DNA from: CF-113 sp035716135
GTDB taxonomy: Bacteria; Chloroflexota; Ktedonobacteria; Ktedonobacterales; Ktedonobacteraceae
Direction of reading: 5' to 3'
Assembly: GCA_035716135.1 (NCBI GenBank)
Contig: DASTKD010000364.1
Span: 1-11,292 of the forward strand
DNA length: 11,292 nt
Made by a program: the position numbers and the translations under genes
Notes under the pieces: generated by a model
What the model saw: only the letters and a program-made list of their open reading frames with translations
Databases searched by the model: none
What the model was told of the DNA's origin: nothing
In this document: positions 1 through 7,304 of the stretch, piece after piece
Position numbering within the stretch: position 1 is the stretch's first letter
Layout of the letters: each line of letters opens with the position of its first letter

Positions 1-752
1 ACTGTTAAGCCAAAGCGTTGCTCTAGTATACTCGCAACCTCTTGCTGGAGCTTCAGGTTGATTTGTATCTGAGTCAGTAATTCGCCATAGCGAGTACGTG
101 CGCGAAGAAAACCACAGGACAGCAGAATCATCCAGATGCGACGACGAGAAGCAGGAAGGTTAAAGCCTGTCAATACTCCAAAAGCGCCTTTACGTCCAAG
201 CGCGTAGAGGAGTTCATCCTGATAGGGATGCCAGAGATGTTTGAGCATAGGCTGTTCTCCTTGTTCAATTTCCCAGCTTTTTTTCAGCGCGTCATGTAAT
301 GCGGGGGCAATTTCACGATGGTTCCAATTACCCAGCAAATTTACAGCTTTCATGCGCCAGAAATGATACAGCCCCCCATCTTTTTCTATGGGATGTGTTT
401 GAGGAGGTAAAAACTCGTCTAAGAGATGTATAAGAACAGGAAGAGCGACTTCCTCCTTCATCATTCCAAGCGATAGTGCGCTAGCCCAGCGCTCCATCGG
501 CTTTCTACTATGGAGAAAAGGGAGTAAAGTTTCTTTTGCCTGCGATGAATTATTATAGCCTATGGCAAAAAGGGCAATAGCTCTTTCTTCAGGCGATCCA
601 GATACAAGAACACTTGAAAGCGTTTCGATATTGGGTTTGCCCCACCGTTGAACAAACGGTTCAAAGAACTTTTCGTGCTGCCCTCCATAATAGACAGTGC
701 GAAAAGCGTGATCTATATAAGCAGGTGGTTCAGATCCTTGCTCCTGAAGCAT
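1..752 (-). CDS. HEAT-repeat-like protein, 3' end cut by window edge
   Basis: The frame stays open from ATG at 752 down to the left edge, giving 250 residues with no stop, so the C-terminus lies outside the window. The start is supported by GGGAGA about 8 bases upstream and by an in-frame stop (TGA at 815-813) with no other ATG between. The protein is mostly helical with paired amphipathic helices of HEAT/PBS-lyase type: roughly residues 53-81 (PEERAIALFAIGYNNSSQAK), 86-113 (ERWASALSLGMMKEEVALPV), 130-158 (FWRMKAVNLLGNWNHREIAP) and 176-192 (YQDELLYALGRKG). No enzyme motif, signal peptide or membrane segment is visible. HEAT repeats normally make a curved protein-binding scaffold; the partner is unknown. 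It is followed downstream on the same strand by nothing visible here and preceded by the sigma gene, from which it is separated by a terminator. Confidence 0.75.
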   Translation of the reverse strand, partial: MLQEQGSEPPAYIDHAFRTVYYGGQHEKFFEPFVQRWGKPNIETLSSVLVSGSPEERAIALFAIGYNNSSQAKETLLPFLHSRKPMERWASALSLGMMKEEVALPVLIHLLDEFLPPQTHPIEKDGGLYHFWRMKAVNLLGNWNHREIAPALHDALKKSWEIEQGEQPMLKHLWHPYQDELLYALGRKGAFGVLTGFNLPASRRRIWMILLSCGFLRARTRYGELLTQIQINLKLQQEVASILEQRFGLT

Positions 753-787
753 ATAAATATTCTCCCTACCTGTATTCTGTGGTAATG

Positions 788-816
788 AGTATACCTCGAA
801 AATAGATAACCTTCAG
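788..816 (-). promoter_or_regulatory. Possible promoter of the HEAT-like gene
   Basis: On the minus strand TATACT (793-788) is a good -10 box. CTGAAG (816-811) lies 17 bases upstream as a weak -35 box. The predicted transcript would have a leader of about 30 bases before the ATG at 752. Only the -10 is convincing. Confidence 0.35.
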
Positions 817-892
817 TTACTTTAAGATCTATGAGGAAGTAATAGCAGAATATAAATCGGATAGCCAGGATAGCAAAGGACGAGCAATGTGT

Positions 893-928
893 AAAAAAAA
901 GGGTATGCAACTCATAAGTTACATACCC
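893..928 (-). terminator. Rho-independent terminator of the sigma factor gene
   Basis: On the minus strand a hairpin of GGGTATG / CATACCC, an internal mismatch, then AACT / AGTT with a CATA loop (928-901) is followed by eight T residues (900-893). It lies 12 bases past the sigma factor stop codon, exactly where an intrinsic terminator is expected. Confidence 0.9.
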
Positions 929-940
929 TCATTTTCCTGG

Positions 941-2161
941 TTATCCTCGTAGCCGCTCCAGCACGGGTGGTTGGCGCAGTTTTGCCAGCGCGCCGGCTTC
1001 GATCTGGCGCACCCGTTCGCGGGTGATGCCCAGTTCGCGGCCAACCTGCTCGAGCGGGTGCGCCTGGCTGTTGCCCAGGCCGAAGCGCAGTTGCAGCACG
1101 AGGCGTTCGCGTGGGGTTAGCACCGATTCGAGGACGCGCTGCACTTCGTCTTTGAGCGTCTGCGTGGTGGCAATATCCTCTGGCGAGGCCGATTCGGTAT
1201 CGGCGAGTACGTCGCCCAGTTCCTGCTCCTCGTCTTCGCCGACGGGCAGTTCGAGGGAGACGGGCGCGCCAGGGGCGGCCTGTAGTTCGACCATGCGAAT
1301 GGGGTCAAGGCCGGTGGCATCGGCCAGTTCCTGCTCCGTAGGCTCGCGGCCAAGCTCTTGCAGGAGACGCTGGCGTTCGCGGCGAATGCGATTCAGAGCG
1401 GTGTTGACGTAGACGGGGAGGCGAATCGTGCGGCCCTTGTCGGCTACTGCGCGGCTAATGGCCTGGCGAATCCACCATGTCGCATGGGTGGAGAAGCGAT
1501 GCCCGCGCCGCCAGTCGTAACGTTGCACGGCACGAATCAGGCCGATATTACCTTCTTGAATCAGGTCGAGCAGCGTCAATCCGCGCCCGACGTAGCGTTT
1601 GGCGATGCTCACCACCAGGCGCAAATTTGCAAGGATGAATTGCTTCATGGCCTCGCGGTCGCCCGCCTCGATGCGTTTGGCAAGTTCGATTTCGCGCTCG
1701 TGGGTAATCATCGGCACACGGCCAATCTCGCGCAGATAGGTCATTACCGCGTCCGACTCTCCGGCGTCGGCATTATTAGGAGTATTTTCGTCCTGGTCCT
1801 CTGAACGACGACGGCGCATGGACACACGCCGCGAAGGGATGGTTTCTTCGGCACCCATCGCCGGCAGGGGAAGGACGGAGACGGTTTCCATAGTGGGAGC
1901 AGTGGGAAGTTGTGGTGAGTCTTCCTGAAGTTCAGGCGCATCTTCTAGTTCGAGAGGCGCGGTGTCCATGTTCGCGATGTCCTCTTCTAGTTCCTGTTCA
2001 TCCTTGCCAGGGCAATCTCCTTCGTCTTCTATATATTCCAGCTCCTTCGTCATTAACCGGTCAACAATCTCATCATATTGCCGGGTCAAATCAGGCTTTG
2101 CTGGTTGTTTTTCTTCAAGGGTAAGCATTGCGCCAGTGTTGGCTGGCTGTACATCAATCAT
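941..2161 (-). CDS. RNA polymerase sigma factor, sigma-70 family (RpoD/SigA-like, group 2)
   Basis: 406 residues. It directs RNA polymerase to promoters. Residues 1-133 are a variable, strongly acidic tail with a basic patch (RRVSMRRRRS, 111-120). Region 1.2 starts near 137 (DAVMTYLREIGRVP). Region 2 spans about 177-247, with core-binding NLRLVVSIAKRYVGRG and DNA-melting HATWWIRQAISRAVAD. Region 3 follows, with a 3.2-like finger (PVGEDEEQELGDVLAD, 306-321). Region 4 spans about 337-402, with the -35-reading helix-turn-helix ELGITRERVRQIEAGALAKL. After region 2 it reads RTIRLPVYV rather than the RTIRIPVHM usual in primary sigma factors, so an alternative SigA-like (group 2) factor is more likely than the housekeeping RpoD. 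The start is supported by GGAGGG 6 bases upstream. A second Met at residue 12 has no comparable ribosome site. The gene is monocistronic, between its own promoter and terminator. Confidence 0.95.
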   Translation of the reverse strand: MIDVQPANTGAMLTLEEKQPAKPDLTRQYDEIVDRLMTKELEYIEDEGDCPGKDEQELEEDIANMDTAPLELEDAPELQEDSPQLPTAPTMETVSVLPLPAMGAEETIPSRRVSMRRRRSEDQDENTPNNADAGESDAVMTYLREIGRVPMITHEREIELAKRIEAGDREAMKQFILANLRLVVSIAKRYVGRGLTLLDLIQEGNIGLIRAVQRYDWRRGHRFSTHATWWIRQAISRAVADKGRTIRLPVYVNTALNRIRRERQRLLQELGREPTEQELADATGLDPIRMVELQAAPGAPVSLELPVGEDEEQELGDVLADTESASPEDIATTQTLKDEVQRVLESVLTPRERLVLQLRFGLGNSQAHPLEQVGRELGITRERVRQIEAGALAKLRQPPVLERLRG

Positions 2162-2360
2162 ATTGCGCCCTCCATGAACAGTAGTATCTCAAGCAGCAAG
2201 ATAGCAGTATCTTCCGTCGGTTCGGTCCTACACTCAGGGAAAATATTCCTTCATTTTGAAGGATGGGTCCGAAAACCGAGTGGGAGGAAGTCTATGACGC
2301 ACACATTCTGTCTTTCTACTATAAAGAAACACAGAGCAACCGGAAAATATTCCTAACGTT
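2162..2360 (-). promoter_or_regulatory. Long structured 5' leader of the sigma factor mRNA
   Basis: About 200 bases separate the predicted transcription start (near 2360) from the sigma start codon. The stretch holds no gene. It contains two copies of GGAAAATATTCCT (2238-2250 and 2342-2354), a hairpin TCCTTC / GAAGGA with a 5-base loop (2247-2263), and a second hairpin AAGATA / TATCTT with a 4-base loop (2198-2213) shortly before the ribosome site. It does not match a riboswitch class that I recognise. Its length and paired elements suggest post-initiation or operator control; this is inference. Confidence 0.45.
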
Positions 2361-2366
2361 ACTGCT

Positions 2367-2395
2367 ATTATACCTTAAAATTGGCCTTTCATCAA
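2367..2395 (-). promoter_or_regulatory. Housekeeping-type promoter of the sigma factor gene
   Basis: On the minus strand TTGATG (2395-2390) and a perfect TATAAT (2372-2367) are separated by 17 bases. This is close to the consensus of primary-sigma promoters. Transcription would start near 2360. Confidence 0.8.
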
Positions 2396-2408
2396 CTGTC
2401 CCAAAGTA

Positions 2409-2438
2409 TTGACGAACACCCCCTTCTTCTGCTATACT
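2409..2438 (+). promoter_or_regulatory. Promoter of tRNA-Pro
   Basis: TTGACG (2409-2414) and TATACT (2433-2438) are 18 bases apart, placing the transcription start about 10 bases before the tRNA. Its -35 box lies 13 bases from the -35 box of the oppositely directed sigma promoter, so the two promoters are back to back. Confidence 0.8.
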
Positions 2439-2455
2439 GCCTGTGTCTACAATGA

Positions 2456-2532
<77 letters not shown>

Positions 2533-2548
2533 GAACAAATATCGATCT

Positions 2549-2575
2549 AGAGCGGCCTCCGAGGTCGCTCTTTTT
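2549..2575 (+). terminator. Rho-independent terminator after tRNA-Pro
   Basis: AGAGCGGCCT pairs with AGGTCGCTCT (one G-T pair) around a very short loop and is followed directly by TTTT, 16 bases past the tRNA 3' end. On the other strand no T-run follows, so it serves the tRNA only. Confidence 0.85.
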
Positions 2576-2605
2576 CATATATATTATACGTTTGAGCATA
2601 CGTTC

Positions 2606-2625
2606 GTGTTGCAAATTTGTAACAC
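2606..2625. repeat. 20-bp imperfect palindrome after the methyltransferase gene
   Basis: GTGTT-G-CAAA and TTTG-T-AACAC form a 20-bp palindrome with one mismatched pair, 5 bases past the methyltransferase stop codon. No T-run follows on either strand, so it is not a standard terminator. It could be an mRNA 3'-end stem or a protein-binding site. Confidence 0.4.
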
Positions 2626-2630
2626 AATCA

Positions 2631-3704
2631 TCAGGACACAGGATGTTTCCGTGCCGTAATCAGCGTTGCGCCTGGCGTGAATAGATGGTGGCGGCGCACA
2701 TTGTGCAAACCGGCTTCTTCCAGCCATGTTTTGACTGTCTTAAAAGGGTAACAGGTTCCGCCAACCGTTGTCATGGTCAGAGCCATCAGCTGCACCATCA
2801 GGGAGGCCAGGCGTATCCTGTGAGTCTGGTCAGTCACCTGGTCCACAAACACCAGTATGCCGCCGGGTTTAAGGGTACGCGCCACTTTCGCCAACACAGC
2901 CTTGTTTAGCTCAGGCGGCAGCAAGTGCGCGATATGGAAGTACAGCGCCACATCAAAGCTCGAGTTAAGTTCGGTAGCGAAGTCATCGCGCACAATATCG
3001 CCGCATACAAAGCTCAAACGGTCTGTCATGCTTGTTTCCTTCGCCATATGCTGGCCTGCTTCAATGCCAGGCTGAATATCCAGAATGGTGGCCTGCAAAA
3101 CGGGGTGTTTGCGACAGAAGAGAATACTGTAAGCAGCGTGTGAGCCACCCACGTCGAGCAGGCGCGTGGCATTGGGTGGTACGCGAACACGATGAATGAT
3201 CTCGCCGCCTAATACCATTGCCAGGGCTGCCAGACCCGCGTAGTGACGCGCCAGGGCCGCCTGTGTCTCCGGCTGCGAAGCATCTTCATCGTAAGGCATA
3301 CGTATAGCCTGCTGGTTCGTGCGTATGACCTCCGGCATATGTTCCCAGATAGCAACGATGTCGGGACTGTGCAGGATGTAGGGGGCGATATTCGTGCGCG
3401 AATTGCTCGTCAACCAGCGCCGGGCGATACGGCTATTGCTATAGAGGCCGCGCCGCTGTCGCAGGTAGCCAGCCGAGATGAGCAGGTTCAAAAGCAATGC
3501 CAGGCCCTGCGGCTGGCAGTCCAGGCGGCTCGCCAGCGCATCCAACGCGAGCGGTCGTCCGTTCAAAGTATCAAAAATCCCCAGTTCGCAGGCAGTGAGC
3601 AAGGCTTTTGTGATGCCAGGAGCCAGCGGCGTATCGAATAACGGTACGGGCAAGAGATTCAGGCTCGCCAGCAGGCGTTCGGGCAAGGTAAGACGTAGTG
3701 GCAT
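2631..3704 (-). CDS. SAM-dependent O-methyltransferase (family 2, winged-helix type)
   Basis: 357 residues from ATG 3704. This start overlaps the prenyltransferase stop as TAATG and has AGGAG 10 bases upstream. An ATG at 3728 would add 8 residues, but its GGAGG touches the start codon, so it is less likely. Residues about 22-92 look like the helical winged-helix dimerisation domain of family 2 O-methyltransferases (ITKALLTACELGIFDTLNGR, then DALASRLDCQPQGLALLLNL). The Rossmann part has motif I LLDVGGSHAAYSI (182-194), an acidic ribose-binding site LDIQPG (208-213), GDIVRDDF (235-242) and LKPGGILVFVDQ (278-289). Motif I has SHAAY where relatives carry a G-x-G stretch, although DVGG is kept. 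The family methylates hydroxyls on polyketides, phenazines, carotenoids or acetylserotonin-like aromatics. Coupling to UbiA suggests a prenylated aromatic substrate; this is inferred. Confidence 0.85.
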   Translation of the reverse strand: MPLRLTLPERLLASLNLLPVPLFDTPLAPGITKALLTACELGIFDTLNGRPLALDALASRLDCQPQGLALLLNLLISAGYLRQRRGLYSNSRIARRWLTSNSRTNIAPYILHSPDIVAIWEHMPEVIRTNQQAIRMPYDEDASQPETQAALARHYAGLAALAMVLGGEIIHRVRVPPNATRLLDVGGSHAAYSILFCRKHPVLQATILDIQPGIEAGQHMAKETSMTDRLSFVCGDIVRDDFATELNSSFDVALYFHIAHLLPPELNKAVLAKVARTLKPGGILVFVDQVTDQTHRIRLASLMVQLMALTMTTVGGTCYPFKTVKTWLEEAGLHNVRRHHLFTPGATLITARKHPVS

Positions 3705-4579
3705 TAGACGAAAGCTCCTATGAGCCATCCTCCGGTCAGCACAATGCAGGTCAGGACGAACAGGTAAAAGAAACCTTTGCGCGTCTCGACAGGTTTAGTG
3801 GGGCCAGAGAAAAGCTGCATGGTTACAAGAGACAAACAGGTAAGGATCAGCGTCGCTATCAGTGTCAGAGGCCGCGCGGGTACGACGTTCAATACGGCCA
3901 ATCCGGCGATTAGCAGTCCGCTCAAGAGTATCAAAGACTGGCAGAGCAGGAAGGAGCGCCTTACGCCCAGCACAACCGCCAGTGTGCGCGCTCCGCTTGC
4001 CGCGTCCTTCTCTACATCCGGCAGCGAGTTTGCCAGATTCAGCGCGACGCCCAGCAAAAAGCCTACCGGCGCTAACCAGAATAAGAAAGGCACGCTGCGC
4101 CCAAATCCCGCGAAAGCGTAAAGCGGGATCAAGGGCATCGCCAGCGCGAATACAATACCGCTCAAAGGCGTTGATTTCAGCCCCAGATTATAACTCTGGC
4201 CCAGCGTGAGGTATACCAGCGAGAAGATCAGAGCCAGCAGCGGCAATGGCAAAAGCAAAATGAGCATCAGCGCCATCATCAACAGGCCAGCGACCAGAGC
4301 TTCGCGCGGCAAGATCAGCCCGCGCGGAATGGGCTTACGCGGCTTACCCTGCGCGTCCATGCGACGGTCACAATAGTCATTGAGCATAGCAATGGAAATT
4401 TGCATGGCGGCGTGCGCCCCAACAATGAGCGCGAAAACGTTCCACGCCACATGCGGCCACGCCGCCAGCAGCGCGAACAACGCAACTGCAACTATATGAA
4501 GCAACACGGGACCAGGGTGGCTGAGCAAGAACAACCCTAATAGTATGTCGTTTAGTTGTCGTTTGCGCGGAAGCTCCAT
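3704..4579 (-). CDS. UbiA-family membrane prenyltransferase
   Basis: 291 residues, the usual length of the family, with about eight or nine hydrophobic helices. UbiA enzymes join a polyprenyl diphosphate to an aromatic or similar acceptor inside the membrane. The first metal-diphosphate motif is NDYCDRRMD (67-75). The conserved KPRKPIPRG follows (79-87). The second Asp-rich motif is NSLPDVEKDAASGARTLAVV (184-203), with D188 and D192. All expected aspartates are present, so the enzyme should be active. The acceptor cannot be read from sequence: MenA-, UbiA- and geranylgeranyl-transferase-like roles remain open. The ribosome site is weak (GGGA about 10 bases upstream). The gene lies 27 bases after the peptidase stop and overlaps the methyltransferase start, so all three are probably co-transcribed and the last two translationally coupled. 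Confidence 0.88.
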   Translation of the reverse strand: MELPRKRQLNDILLGLFLLSHPGPVLLHIVAVALFALLAAWPHVAWNVFALIVGAHAAMQISIAMLNDYCDRRMDAQGKPRKPIPRGLILPREALVAGLLMMALMLILLLPLPLLALIFSLVYLTLGQSYNLGLKSTPLSGIVFALAMPLIPLYAFAGFGRSVPFLFWLAPVGFLLGVALNLANSLPDVEKDAASGARTLAVVLGVRRSFLLCQSLILLSGLLIAGLAVLNVVPARPLTLIATLILTCLSLVTMQLFSGPTKPVETRKGFFYLFVLTCIVLTGGWLIGAFV

Positions 4580-4606
4580 TACCGATTATTCCCATATCAA
4601 AAAGAG

Positions 4607-6649
4607 CTATACCATCCCGAATCGTTCAAACAGAAACGCCCAGATGTCGCTGCGTTCCTCGATCAGCTTTGTAGTGGGCTTCCCAAGTCCGTGACCGGCT
4701 TTCATTTCAATGCGTAGCAGGATAGGATTATCACCGACGTGGGCTGTTTGCAGGGTTGCGGCGAACTTTTTAGCGTGGGCAGGCACGACGCGGTCGTCGG
4801 TGTCTGCCGCCAGGATGAGCGTGGCGGGATAGGCCACACCCGCTTTGACGTTGTGCAGGGGCGAATAGGCGTACATGAACTTGAAATCTTCGGGGTTGGC
4901 TTCGGCATTGCCGTAGTCCGAGACCCAGTAGCGACCGACGGTGAATTTGTGGTAGCGCAACATGTCGATCACCGGTACCTGGCAGATGACTGCGCCAAAC
5001 AGATCAGGACGTTGCGTCATGCAGGCCGCTACCAGTAGACCGCCATTGCTGCCGCCCTGGATAGCCAGGCGGGATGAGCGCGTATATTTGTTGGCGATCA
5101 ACCATTCGGCGGCGGCAATGAAATCATCGAAGACGTTTTGCTTATGCTCCAATGTCCCGGCCAGATGCCATGCTTCGCCATATTCACCGCCGCCGCGCAG
5201 GTTGGCGACGGCATATACGCCACCATGCTCTAACCAGACTAATATGGGTACAGAAAAAGTGGGCGTCAGGCTCACATTGAAGCCGCCATAGCCATACAGC
5301 AGCGTGGGGTTGTTGCCATCCAGTCGCAGCCCCTTTTTGTGTGTCAGGAACATGGGGATGCGCGTACCATCCTTTGAATTGTAAAATACCTGCGTCGTCT
5401 CGTAACCGCTTGCGTCAAAGTCCAGTTCCGGGGCGTGATAGAGCGCCAGCGAGCCATCCGTGAAATCGTAGCGGTAGATGGTGGATGGATAGAGGAATGA
5501 GGTAAAGCTGAAAAACAGTTCTGTCTGGTCGGGTTCACCGGAAATCTCGATGATGGAACCGGGCGCGGGCAGGGGAATGTCGCGCTCGTAGCGACCATCG
5601 ATGTCATAGATTTTTATTTCATGGTGCGCATCATGCAGGTAGAGAATGACAAATTGATGGTTGACCATCAGCGCGACTTCTATCGCATCGTCCTGCTGTG
5701 GCACGACTTCGCGCCAATTCGCGCGCTCTGGATGCTCGCTATCGATGGCGATGATGCGCTGGCGTGGCGCGTCCAGCATCGTCTGGAAGTAGAAGACGGG
5801 GCCATCGTTGCCAATAAAGTCATAGCTGGCGTCGGCATCATCCAGCAGGCGAATGAACGAACCATCGCTCTCGACTTTGCGATAGTAGAAACGATTTTTG
5901 GGGTCGGTGCCATGCCAGACACGCAGCATCAGGTAGTCTTCGTCGTCGCTCATAAAGGGCGAAAAGCTCAGTTCCTTGAAATCGGGTCGCTCATACACCA
6001 GTACATCTTCGCTCTGATGTGTGTTGAGCGCGTGCCAGTACACCTGGCTAAAGTTGCTCTGATCTTCGGGCGACACACTCCCCGGTTCCGGTAGACGATT
6101 GTAGTAAAAGCCGCTCTTATCACGCTTCCAGGCTATCGAGGGAAAACGCCCCCAGTGAATGACCTCGGCATAATCGCTGCCACTCTCGACCTGGCGAATA
6201 TGCAGTTCCTGCAAATCGCTGCCGTGCAGCGAGAGGCCATAGACCAGCAGCGTACCATCTTTGCTGAAAGACTGGGTGACAAGCGCGGTCGTGCCATCTT
6301 CGCTCAAGGTGTTGGGGTCGATTACCAGACTGGACGCGCCCCGCAGATTTTCCTGCCGGTACAGCACAGATTGATTTTGCAGGCCATCGTTCTTAGAGTA
6401 GAAATAATACTCGCCCTTGCGTGATGGCACCGAATATTTGGGATAATCCCACAGGGCGGTCATGCGTTCACGCAGCGCGGCGCGGGCAGAGATGGAAGCA
6501 AGATATTCTTCGCTGATAGCGTTTTGCGCCTCAACCCAGGCCAGAGTATCGGGCGCGGCAGGGTCTTCGAGCCAGCGATAGGGATCGGCTACCTGTGTGC
6601 CGTGATAGTTATCTACTGTATCACCACGATGCGCGAAAGGTATTTGCAT
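4607..6649 (-). CDS. Prolyl oligopeptidase (peptidase family S9A)
   Basis: 680 residues, the normal size for the family. It cleaves short peptides after proline. The N-terminal segment (DPYRWLEDP, 22-30, typical of S9A) is followed by a seven-bladed beta-propeller over about 70-400 that limits access to small peptides. The C-terminal alpha/beta-hydrolase domain begins near 415 and carries YGYGGFN (452-458, oxyanion region), NLRGGGEYGEAWH (483-495), nucleophile Ser534 in QGGSNGG, the acid in ADTDDRVVP (D618 or D619) and His653 in KAGHGLGKP. The catalytic triad is complete. There is no signal peptide, so it is probably cytosolic. It follows the anti-sigma gene by about 100 bases, filled by a long hairpin, and precedes the prenyltransferase. 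A link between its activity and the prenyl/methyl pathway is not evident. Confidence 0.95.
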   Translation of the reverse strand: MQIPFAHRGDTVDNYHGTQVADPYRWLEDPAAPDTLAWVEAQNAISEEYLASISARAALRERMTALWDYPKYSVPSRKGEYYFYSKNDGLQNQSVLYRQENLRGASSLVIDPNTLSEDGTTALVTQSFSKDGTLLVYGLSLHGSDLQELHIRQVESGSDYAEVIHWGRFPSIAWKRDKSGFYYNRLPEPGSVSPEDQSNFSQVYWHALNTHQSEDVLVYERPDFKELSFSPFMSDDEDYLMLRVWHGTDPKNRFYYRKVESDGSFIRLLDDADASYDFIGNDGPVFYFQTMLDAPRQRIIAIDSEHPERANWREVVPQQDDAIEVALMVNHQFVILYLHDAHHEIKIYDIDGRYERDIPLPAPGSIIEISGEPDQTELFFSFTSFLYPSTIYRYDFTDGSLALYHAPELDFDASGYETTQVFYNSKDGTRIPMFLTHKKGLRLDGNNPTLLYGYGGFNVSLTPTFSVPILVWLEHGGVYAVANLRGGGEYGEAWHLAGTLEHKQNVFDDFIAAAEWLIANKYTRSSRLAIQGGSNGGLLVAACMTQRPDLFGAVICQVPVIDMLRYHKFTVGRYWVSDYGNAEANPEDFKFMYAYSPLHNVKAGVAYPATLILAADTDDRVVPAHAKKFAATLQTAHVGDNPILLRIEMKAGHGLGKPTTKLIEERSDIWAFLFERFGMV

Positions 6650-6668
6650 AGATTTCTCTCTTTCATCA

Positions 6669-6745
6669 GCAAGCAGATTTTCAGATGAGAGGGAATGTTC
6701 GCTGCAGCGCGGCGAACATTCCCTCTCATCTGAAAATCTGCTTGC
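6669..6745. repeat. Perfect 34-bp-stem inverted repeat between anti-sigma and peptidase genes
   Basis: Arms 6669-6702 and 6712-6745 are exact reverse complements over 34 bases, around a 9-base loop (tgcagcgcg). The left arm starts GCAAGCAGATTTTCAG and ends GGGAATGTTCGC. It fills nearly the whole gap between the anti-sigma stop (6751) and the peptidase start (6649). In the direction of gene transcription (minus) no T-run follows, so it is not a normal terminator of the operon; on the plus strand TATTTTTAT follows. No flanking target-site duplication is visible. It is most simply a REP/MITE-like palindromic element or an mRNA-processing stem. Confidence 0.9.
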
Positions 6746-6750
6746 TATTT

Positions 6751-7302
6751 TTATCTCACGGGCAGGTGGTCCATCATAGCTTTGAACCAGCGGGAACGCA
6801 GTTCGCTGCCCGCGAAGGCCAGGGTAATGCAGATTCCGAGTAAAGTACCGAAGATCCAGAGAACCAGGATAAGCGTGCTGGTATTCATTGAGATCAGGTT
6901 ATGTACCAGGTTCATGAAAGCGATAGATAGCGAGTCATGACCATTGGCAAAGGGCAGAAGCGCGCGTACCGACGGCTGCGCCAGGATTGACCCCAACGTA
7001 GCAACGGTTGCCAGCAAGATAGCGGCCAGCCATTCCGCCAGCGATGGACGCCAGGGAAAGAAAGGCTGCTGGCTGCGACGCGGCACCAGGGCGACACGCT
7101 GCATAATTTGCGCGTGCATATTTTCAGGTTCAGCAACCATCTGCACCATCTTGAACTGGCGCGAGATTTCTTCTAAGGCGGCCAATTCTTCGCGGCAGCC
7201 AGCGCAACGAGCAACATGCGCTTCCAGATTGCGTACCTGTTCCAGTGTGAGTCGCTCATCTATATATAATTGTAGCTGCTGCCTCGCCTCTTGACAATGC
7301 AT
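6751..7302 (-). CDS. Membrane anti-sigma factor with zinc-finger (ZAS/HC2-type) domain
   Basis: 183 residues. The N-terminal cytoplasmic part carries the anti-sigma zinc signature: Cys3, then His29-x3-Cys33-x2-Cys36 (HVARCAGC). Such domains clamp an ECF sigma factor away from RNA polymerase. Two membrane segments follow, about 87-109 (LAEWLAAILLATVATLGSIL) and 142-164 (STLILVLWIFGTLLGICITL), joined by about 30 residues that would be outside the cell, with a short basic tail inside. It starts 2 bases after the ECF sigma stop, with GAGAGG as ribosome site 6 bases upstream inside the sigma gene's end, so the pair is co-transcribed and probably made in a fixed ratio. The two-helix hairpin is longer than the single-TM version common in this family. 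The signal sensed is unknown. Confidence 0.9.
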   Translation of the reverse strand: MHCQEARQQLQLYIDERLTLEQVRNLEAHVARCAGCREELAALEEISRQFKMVQMVAEPENMHAQIMQRVALVPRRSQQPFFPWRPSLAEWLAAILLATVATLGSILAQPSVRALLPFANGHDSLSIAFMNLVHNLISMNTSTLILVLWIFGTLLGICITLAFAGSELRSRWFKAMMDHLPVR

Positions 7303-7304
7303 GA

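Noticed and set aside
713..910. 65-codon minus-strand frame between the sigma and HEAT-like genes
   Set aside because: It overlaps the sigma terminator hairpin and the HEAT-like start in another frame and has no ribosome site.
1358..1804. 148-codon plus-strand frame inside the sigma factor gene
   Set aside because: It is antisense to conserved sigma regions 2-3; the reading is a by-product of that coding sequence.
2606..2625. Terminator of the methyltransferase gene, or a second copy of the antitoxin operator
   Set aside because: No T-run follows on the minus strand. It shares only about eight bases (TTTGTAAC) with the operator near 9000, too little to call a copy.
3704..3728. Start of the methyltransferase at ATG 3728
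   Set aside because: Its GGAGG is directly adjacent to the start codon with no spacing, while ATG 3704 has AGGAG at a usable distance and couples to the upstream stop as TAATG.
6669..6745. Intrinsic terminator of the ECF sigma/anti-sigma operon
   Set aside because: The stem is not followed by T residues on the minus strand, where the genes are transcribed; kept as a repeat instead.
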